Part shown: piece by piece, positions 56,321 to 64,000 of the stretch
Layout of the letters: each line of letters begins with the position of its first letter
How positions within the stretch are numbered: the first letter of the stretch is position 1
Source: Mycolicibacterium chubuense NBB4
GTDB lineage: Bacteria > Actinomycetota > Actinomycetes > Mycobacteriales > Mycobacteriaceae
Assembly: GCF_000266905.1 (NCBI RefSeq)
Contig: NC_018022.1
Coordinates: forward strand, 372,001-436,000
Reading direction: 5' to 3'
Length of the DNA stretch: 64,000 nt
Translations under genes and position numbers: made by a program
The notes under the pieces: model-generated
Databases searched by the model: none
Told to the model about the DNA's origin: nothing
What the model saw: only the letters and a program-made list of their open reading frames with translations

Positions 56321-56731
56321 TCACACCCTCAGGCTTTCGACGGGCTGACCGGTGATCTGGGCGATGAGATCGAAATCCTTGTCCATTGCAAGCACGGTCA
56401 ATCCCGCTAATTCCGCGGTGGCGGCTACCAGGAGATCGGGTATGGCGGGGGCGCGGTGCTGGCCACGATCGGCCAGGAGCAGCTGCACCGCCACGGCGCG
56501 GTCCTCAGCGACTGGTGTCAAATATTCGACCGGCATCAGGATTAGGGGAGGCGACGCCGTTTCGTCACGCGCCTGCTGGCCGGTACGAAACGAGTACCCG
56601 ATCTCTAGCCGGGTCACGGTGCTGATGCGAACTAGGCCGCGCTCGATGCGTTCGATCCAGGTCGTGGCGTCGCGCGACGCCGACAGTCGTGTGTAGGCGG
56701 ATTTGTCGATGATCCAGTTGGTCACCGCCAT
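56321..56731 (-). CDS. vapC: VapC-family PIN-domain toxin
   Basis: 136 residues. PIN acidic residues: Asp in [12 protein letters not shown], Glu in [11 protein letters not shown], Asp in [15 protein letters not shown] and the final [10 protein letters not shown]. These ribonucleases cut tRNA or rRNA with Mg2+. Ten-base overlap with vapB upstream. 56076-56320, to its left, is gene-poor. Confidence 0.9.
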   Translation of the reverse strand: MAVTNWIIDKSAYTRLSASRDATTWIERIERGLVRISTVTRLEIGYSFRTGQQARDETASPPLILMPVEYLTPVAEDRAVAVQLLLADRGQHRAPAIPDLLVAATAELAGLTVLAMDKDFDLIAQITGQPVESLRV

Positions 56732-56958
56732 GCGGAGTCCATCACGCCCGGATCGTCGAGGTCGGCTGCGGCGGCCTCAGCGCGGCGCAGATCCTCGAGC
56801 GTCAGTGTGCGATGGACCGGGCTCACCGTCCCTTCGCGCTCGAACCGTTGGCGCAGGTATTCCTGGCGGGACAGGCCGCGGGCGGCCGCGTCTGCGTCGA
56901 TACGCGCCACCGCATCCTCGGACAGTCCTCGAATCAGCACGTCGCTAATTCGCCTCAC
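56722..56958 (-). CDS. vapB: VapB/FitA-like antitoxin
   Basis: 78 residues: a ribbon-helix-helix N-terminus ([38 protein letters not shown]) and a toxin-binding tail ([18 protein letters not shown]). The GTG at 56958 overlaps the AGGAGG, so the true start may be a rarer codon a little downstream. Represses its operon through the palindrome at 56963-56981. Confidence 0.85.
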   Translation of the reverse strand: MRRISDVLIRGLSEDAVARIDADAAARGLSRQEYLRQRFEREGTVSPVHRTLTLEDLRRAEAAAADLDDPGVMDSAWR

Positions 56959-56962
56959 CTCC

Positions 56963-56981
56963 TGATATCACTGCTATCAGT
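56963..56981. promoter_or_regulatory. VapB operator CTGATA-N7-TATCAG
   Basis: Perfect inverted repeat just upstream of vapB, overlapping the ribosome site region and a TATACT-like -10 on the minus strand. Confidence 0.75.
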
Positions 56982-57386
56982 ATAGTGGATGGTAATAGCA
57001 ACCACGCGCACGAAGCATTCATCGCGCTGCTGGCGAAGCGGCGGGCGTGTACCGGCGCTAGCGGTGTTCGGCTGGCGGCAAACCAGCCTGATGGCAACGG
57101 CCGCTGGTGAGTCTGTCCAAAATGATGCGGCCGCGCGCAGTTCGTGATGACCGCGCCGGCCGCGAGGGGTCACGCTGCCGGGCGTCGCAGTGACTTGGGA
57201 CGGATTGTCCTGCCGCGTTCGTAAACCTTGAGATTTGATGACCGCTGCACGTCCAAATCATCAGTTCAGCAACATCATTCAGAGTGCATCATCGCGAACC
57301 GGGGCCAGCGGACCGCCTGCCTGCGCAGTGCCTGTCGGCTCCGGTCGAATCGTGAGCAGCCTGCTCCGGTTGAAAAGTGAGCAGGG

Positions 57387-59425
<2,039 letters not shown>

Positions 59426-59497
59426 TCTCCAATCAGAAGGTGCTCACTTTTCGACCGGAACTACCTGCTCACTTTTCGACCGGAGCCGACAGTGCCC

Positions 59498-60180
59498 CGC
59501 CCGCCGCTTCGACTCCACCCAGATCGGCATGGCAGCGCACCCCGACTACCCGAGCAGCTCGTTCGCCAGATGTGTCGACGGCAACTGAATACTGATCACT
59601 GCGCAGCCGCCAGCTGGTCACTTTTGAGCTGCCGTTGACAAGATGATCTACCCGTTCATCCGCGGCGGGGGTAGCGCCCTTAATTCGACGACCACGACGT
59701 CGAACCGCGACGCGGAGACCTCGATTGAGATCGCAAGATCGTGCGCCGGACGCGAGGACTAACGAGGTCCGATTTGTCGGTGTGCTTTTGCAAAGGTTGG
59801 TCAGCTACAGGGTTTGCGCAGAGGCGTTGAGCTTGTGAACGGATTTGTGAACGAAACAGTGCGAGAAGCGTGAGACCGGGCGGAACGCTGACTCTCTTTC
59901 AAGACTTGCTGAGGCGGTTGAGCTGCGCCAGTGCCAATGGACAGCCAGGGCAACAAGGTGCGCGCTCAGAGACTAGGACCGGCCAGGGGGATAACTTGGC
60001 GATCGCTGTGCAACCCTCTTCCCGTCATATGCTCGTTGGATGGTGATCCGGGGGCGCGGTGATTGATTCGCCCGTAGATCTTCGTATGCGGCTGGCCCGG
60101 CACGGGCCTCAGAGTTCAGTGCCGCCGTCCAGGCTGGATGTGACTAAAGAACAACCTAGCCTCGCCAGGGTGCTTACTTG
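59498..60180. other. Gene-free stretch right of IS21
   Basis: No supported gene or RNA. The start, near 59600, carries CTGGTCACTTTTGAGCTGCC, which may be a decayed IS end. The remainder to 61187 likewise lacks a gene except for the palindrome at 60181 and the repeat at 60476. Confidence 0.45.
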
Positions 60181-60202
60181 ATGGATAATGACTATTATTC
60201 AT
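60181..60202. promoter_or_regulatory. Palindrome ATGGATAAT-N4-ATTATTCAT, right copy
   Basis: Nine-base arms with one mismatch; 19 of 22 bases match 3319-3340 in inverted orientation. Here no metal ATPase gene is adjacent. The region may be the remnant of a promoter. Confidence 0.45.
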
Positions 60203-60475
60203 CGGTAGGCGAGATAGATTGTCGCACACCGCCTTACGAGCGCCAACGTGTTGGTCGCAGCAACGCCTCAGTGTGCTGGGTCGCCCGCTAGGCGCGCCGC
60301 CGGGTGGAATTAAGTCCGGCAATCCCCCGGCGGGGGAGTGGTCGCGTGTTCTTGGGTGGGTCGAGCCGGGTCCGCCGTCGACCCGCCCGAACGGCCATCC
60401 ACTCGGCCCGGGTCGGGTGCTGGTCGGTAGCCAGGCGTGCGCGTGCGGCGTCATGCACCGCGTTTCATTGCCGCG

Positions 60476-60588
60476 CTTGCGACTCGAGTACTTACCGGCC
60501 ACCTCGACACGACCGGTGCTTTGACATCAACAGCGACGGGCGGCGCGTATCGACATCTGATGGAGACGGCACATGATGTGTACGATTC
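60476..60588 (+). repeat. Right copy of the 113-base direct repeat
   Basis: Partner of 2940-3052, same orientation, about a dozen mismatches. The two copies define a 57-kb interval. Confidence 0.6.
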
Positions 60589-61187
60589 TGGCAACCGTAT
60601 AAGACGACACCCATTGCAGCGCAACAGAATTATGCCGATAACCGACGTTATGTTAAGTAGTGCTTAATGAACATCATTAGCGGTGCTTGACATGACTGTG
60701 TATCCGGATCATGCTGGGTGCATCGCACCCAGCGCCTGACGCCACGATAATGCCGACTTGTTTGCAACGAGCCACGTGCAATCCAATATCCAACCCGGAT
60801 CCACCGAGTTCGGGACCCACACTGAGCGCCGCCCAACGCTAATGCCGCGGCCATAGCCGGCCCGGTGTAGCGCCGTGGGTTCCTATCCCGCCGACTCCGT
60901 TGCTGCGACACCGAATTCGGCACCTTACGCCCCATGGATGCCAACCCCTCGTTGCTGACGGATACTCATGAAGCCGGCAATTCGTCACAGTGACAGATTG
61001 CAGCGGTACATTAAGTTCATCGCACTGCTACTTGTTGGCGATCACCATTGACGATTTCCCATGCGACTGCCTCATCTACAAGGCGAGAAAGATCCGCAGG
61101 GCGGGTTCACTCCACAGGCGATGGCCGGTCAGCCCGTCCCCTGGAGGCGTCACCGCCCGCGTGTGTAGCCGCGGGATCCGCCGGGAT

Positions 61188-61709
61188 TCACAGTCGGCGC
61201 ATCTCACGTTGCATGCAGGAGCGCTCAAGGTAATCGAGACGCCGCGGGTACTGCCGGCGCGGCCGCCGCCCCGCCCACGTGAGCAGAATGCGGTGCACTG
61301 CGGCGAGGACAGCGCCGGTCGCCTCGGTCCACCAGCGGATGATCCTCTGCCCTTCGGCCGCTGCTCGATAGGCGGGCTGGCTGCAGTGCCACCCCCACGC
61401 GGCGCCATCGTGATCACCAGCAACATCGATCTGATGGCCACTGGCGAATTCCAGATGCAGATGTCGGTCATCCTCGCAGGCAGCACGCGTGCACCTCGCT
61501 CCGGCAATATCCAGCAGCGGACATTGCGCAACGGGGACATCGCTGGGGTCGATGGTGGCTTGCTCCACAGGATCGTCGCCCGCGGCCGGCAAAGTAAGCC
61601 GCAGCGGCCTGGAAATCACCGATTCGCTGTGGTCGTCCAGGCCGAGCACCACTCCGTGATCCTGCGCGACACGCTGAACGGCCCGGCCCTCGATACGCTG
61701 AGTGAGCAT
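61188..61709 (-). CDS. DUF6188-like protein with abnormal C-terminus
   Basis: 173 residues; AAGGGA six bases before the ATG at 61709. The first two thirds resemble mycobacterial DUF6188: RIEGRAVQRVAQDHGVVLG, ATIDPSDVPVAQCPLLDIA and RHLHLEFASGHQIDVAGDH. After DGAAWGWHC the sequence becomes Arg-rich and family-unlike (RRPRRQYPRRLDYLERS), so the end may be altered by a frameshift. Function unknown. Confidence 0.55.
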   Translation of the reverse strand: MLTQRIEGRAVQRVAQDHGVVLGLDDHSESVISRPLRLTLPAAGDDPVEQATIDPSDVPVAQCPLLDIAGARCTRAACEDDRHLHLEFASGHQIDVAGDHDGAAWGWHCSQPAYRAAAEGQRIIRWWTEATGAVLAAVHRILLTWAGRRPRRQYPRRLDYLERSCMQREMRRL

Positions 61710-62034
61710 GCTATTTCCCTTCATCACCGCTTTCGCCTAACAGCAAGTGTACTAGTAGTAGCGCTCCGCTACCGCTAGTTTCGTTACGTGGTACCTGACC
61801 GATTGCTCCTGGTCAGAATCCTGACCCTGCAGGCCTCTCGCCTGCCCTCGACAATGAACACCCACGCTCACCGCGACGAATACGACGTCGCGCGGATTAC
61901 CCGACGGCGTGCCGCTTCGCACCAGGCCCGATTCGCGGCCGTTGATCATGAAGTCCTGACCGGCTAGCGGTGCGATGACTCTCAAACCGCGGCCATCCCC
62001 CTACCGGTCGGCTATCGACTGAACATCGCGCACG

Positions 62035-63222
<1,188 letters not shown>

Positions 63223-63237
63223 TCCTGCCCCCGCACC

Positions 63238-63620
63238 CAAACCATTAATCGGCTGCACGTCGTACTCACTAGACTGAGCCCCGGCGGCTTCTCAGGCACT
63301 CTGACCGCCCAACGAGCCGCCAGCCTGCTGTCCTCAATACGTCCCCGCGACCCCGCCGCGAAGGCATTCCGCGCCTTAGCCGTCGATCTGGTCAGCCAGA
63401 TACGCCACCTCGACCGCCGCATTGCCAAGGCCTCCACCGACATCGAATCCGCGGTCACCGACTGCAACACCACCCTGACCGAGCTGCATGGCATCGGAAC
63501 AATCTCAGCTGCCAAGATCCTCAGTCACGTCGGATCCATCCTCAGATTCCCCACCGCGGCGACCTTCGCCACCTACACCGGAACCGCACCAATCGAAGTG
63601 TCTTCCGGCGCTGGCGTCCG
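63238..63620 (+). pseudogene. IS110-family transposase fragment
   Basis: Matches the C-terminal part of IS110 (RuvC-less) transposases: LDRRIAKASTDIESAVTD, LTELHGIGTISAAKILSHV (helix-hairpin-helix) and FPTAATFATYTGTAPIEVSSG. It lacks the N-terminal DEDD catalytic domain and ends abruptly near 63620. Confidence 0.75.
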
Positions 63621-63640
63621 CATTCGAGCATCTGTTGCCT

Positions 63641-64000
63641 TAAGTCATTGCGCCGCCGGCCACCGGGGACTTGCGTGATGGGCTCATTGAGTTGGTTGAA
63701 CGGCAGGCCGCGCTGATCGATGAGGCGCCGCTGTACTTGACGACGTTGTCCTGGTTGTCGCTTGGACCCGGTGATCCCGACAGCGACCGGCACAAGCCGC
63801 TGGCCGGCCTGAGCGCGCGTGTCGTCGAGCAGTACCGGCAACCTTTCGACGAGCTACTGGCGGGGCCGCAGGCTCGCGCCGAACTCGACGATTTCGACAT
63901 CAATCCGGCCATCATTCAACTGGTCGGGCCGATCGTTTTCGCCAAGCTGACCGGGATGAAAGTGCTCACTCGGACAGATCGTGTCCGGATCGTCGACGAC
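63641..64000 (+). pseudogene. TetR-family regulator, 5'-truncated and running off the window
   Basis: Open from about 63641 to the end of the window. DLRDGLIELVERQAALIDE, LTTLSWLSLGPGDPDSD and VVEQYRQPFDELLAGPQARA fit the ligand domain of TetR regulators. The DNA-binding N-terminus is missing, replaced by the IS110 fragment. Confidence 0.6.

Noticed and set aside
59800..60060. GTGCG start and structured look of the DNA as a group II intron or tmRNA-like RNA
   Set aside because: No domain V-like hairpin, no maturase and no tRNA-like ends could be recognised.
60648..60944. Leftward 98-codon open frame
   Set aside because: Arg/Trp-rich composition without family resemblance or ribosome site; typical of a spurious frame in this GC content.
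61748..61765. TACTAGTAGTA upstream of the DUF6188-like gene as a BlaI operator
   Set aside because: The half-sites are present but not with the 9-base spacing found at the other sites.
61752..61985. Leftward 77-codon frame between the DUF6188-like gene and the P450 remnant
   Set aside because: No recognisable domain and no good start; likely chance.

Overview
The window is high-GC actinobacterial DNA, almost certainly from a Mycobacterium (Mycolicibacterium-type) species. Evidence: mycobacterial L,D-transpeptidases, an MPT63 relative, an antigen 85 mycolyltransferase, an Rpf, RipB/RipC-like NlpC/P60 proteins, LpqS-CysK2-MFS, an MbcTA module and DUF6188. No ribosomal, tRNA or core housekeeping locus was seen. 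Many genes are extra copies of enzymes that mycobacteria also keep on the chromosome. With the insertion sequences and gene fragments at both ends, this suggests a plasmid or genomic island. | Layout. 0-5.5 kb: small secreted or metal-binding proteins, an MPT63 relative with a Cys-rich tail, and debris (TlpA, P-type ATPase and sulfite-oxidase-like fragments). 5.6-10.2 kb: two L,D-transpeptidases, a RipC-like hydrolase and a DUF305 lipoprotein. 10.3-14 kb: a two-component system divergent from a multicopper oxidase. 14.2-19.7 kb: a third L,D-transpeptidase followed by a TlpA-like thioredoxin and two BlaI-type repressor/M56 protease pairs. 19.7-27.3 kb: CcsB, an antigen 85-like enzyme, Lgt, an M23 peptidase, Lnt and Rpf. 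27.8-30.6 kb: the LpqS-CysK2-MFS operon. 31-36.7 kb: polysaccharide deacetylase, RipB-like protein, a degenerate response regulator, a methyltransferase, a membrane protein and a TetR regulator. 37.3-41.3 kb: a broken ctaD, a third BlaI, CcdA and a TlpA-like protein. 41.8-50.2 kb: a copper cluster (CopZ, two P1B ATPases, YHS protein, CsoR). 50.5-64 kb: MbcTA and VapBC toxin-antitoxin modules, IS1380, IS21 and IS110 elements, and pseudogenes (AraC, P450, transposases). | Main observation. A short palindrome, TAC(T/G)-N9-(A/C)GTA (typical form CTACT-N9-AGTAG), occurs at least 16 times, always between genes and usually within about 75 bases of a start codon. Three times it is doubled as two overlapping copies offset by exactly 15 bases. 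It resembles operators of the BlaI/MecI family, and three BlaI proteins are encoded here, two with an M56 protease partner. One copy lies upstream of the transcription unit that encodes the first repressor pair. The set appears to form a BlaI-type regulon of about a dozen transcription units: peptidoglycan cross-linking, hydrolysis and deacetylation, lipoprotein biogenesis (Lgt, Lnt), mycolyl transfer, resuscitation factor, cytochrome c maturation and cytochrome oxidase. | How the parts may work together (inference). The copper genes (CsoR-type boxes, efflux ATPases, CopZ, multicopper oxidase, LpqS operon) handle metal. The BlaI-type regulon could supply spare copies of exported envelope enzymes, several of which use catalytic cysteines that copper can inactivate. 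A second putative site, near CTTTACCGAATCTTCA, lies upstream of ldtB, the DUF305 gene and the oxidase/two-component intergenic region, and may be the response-regulator box. Nothing here was tested by database search.
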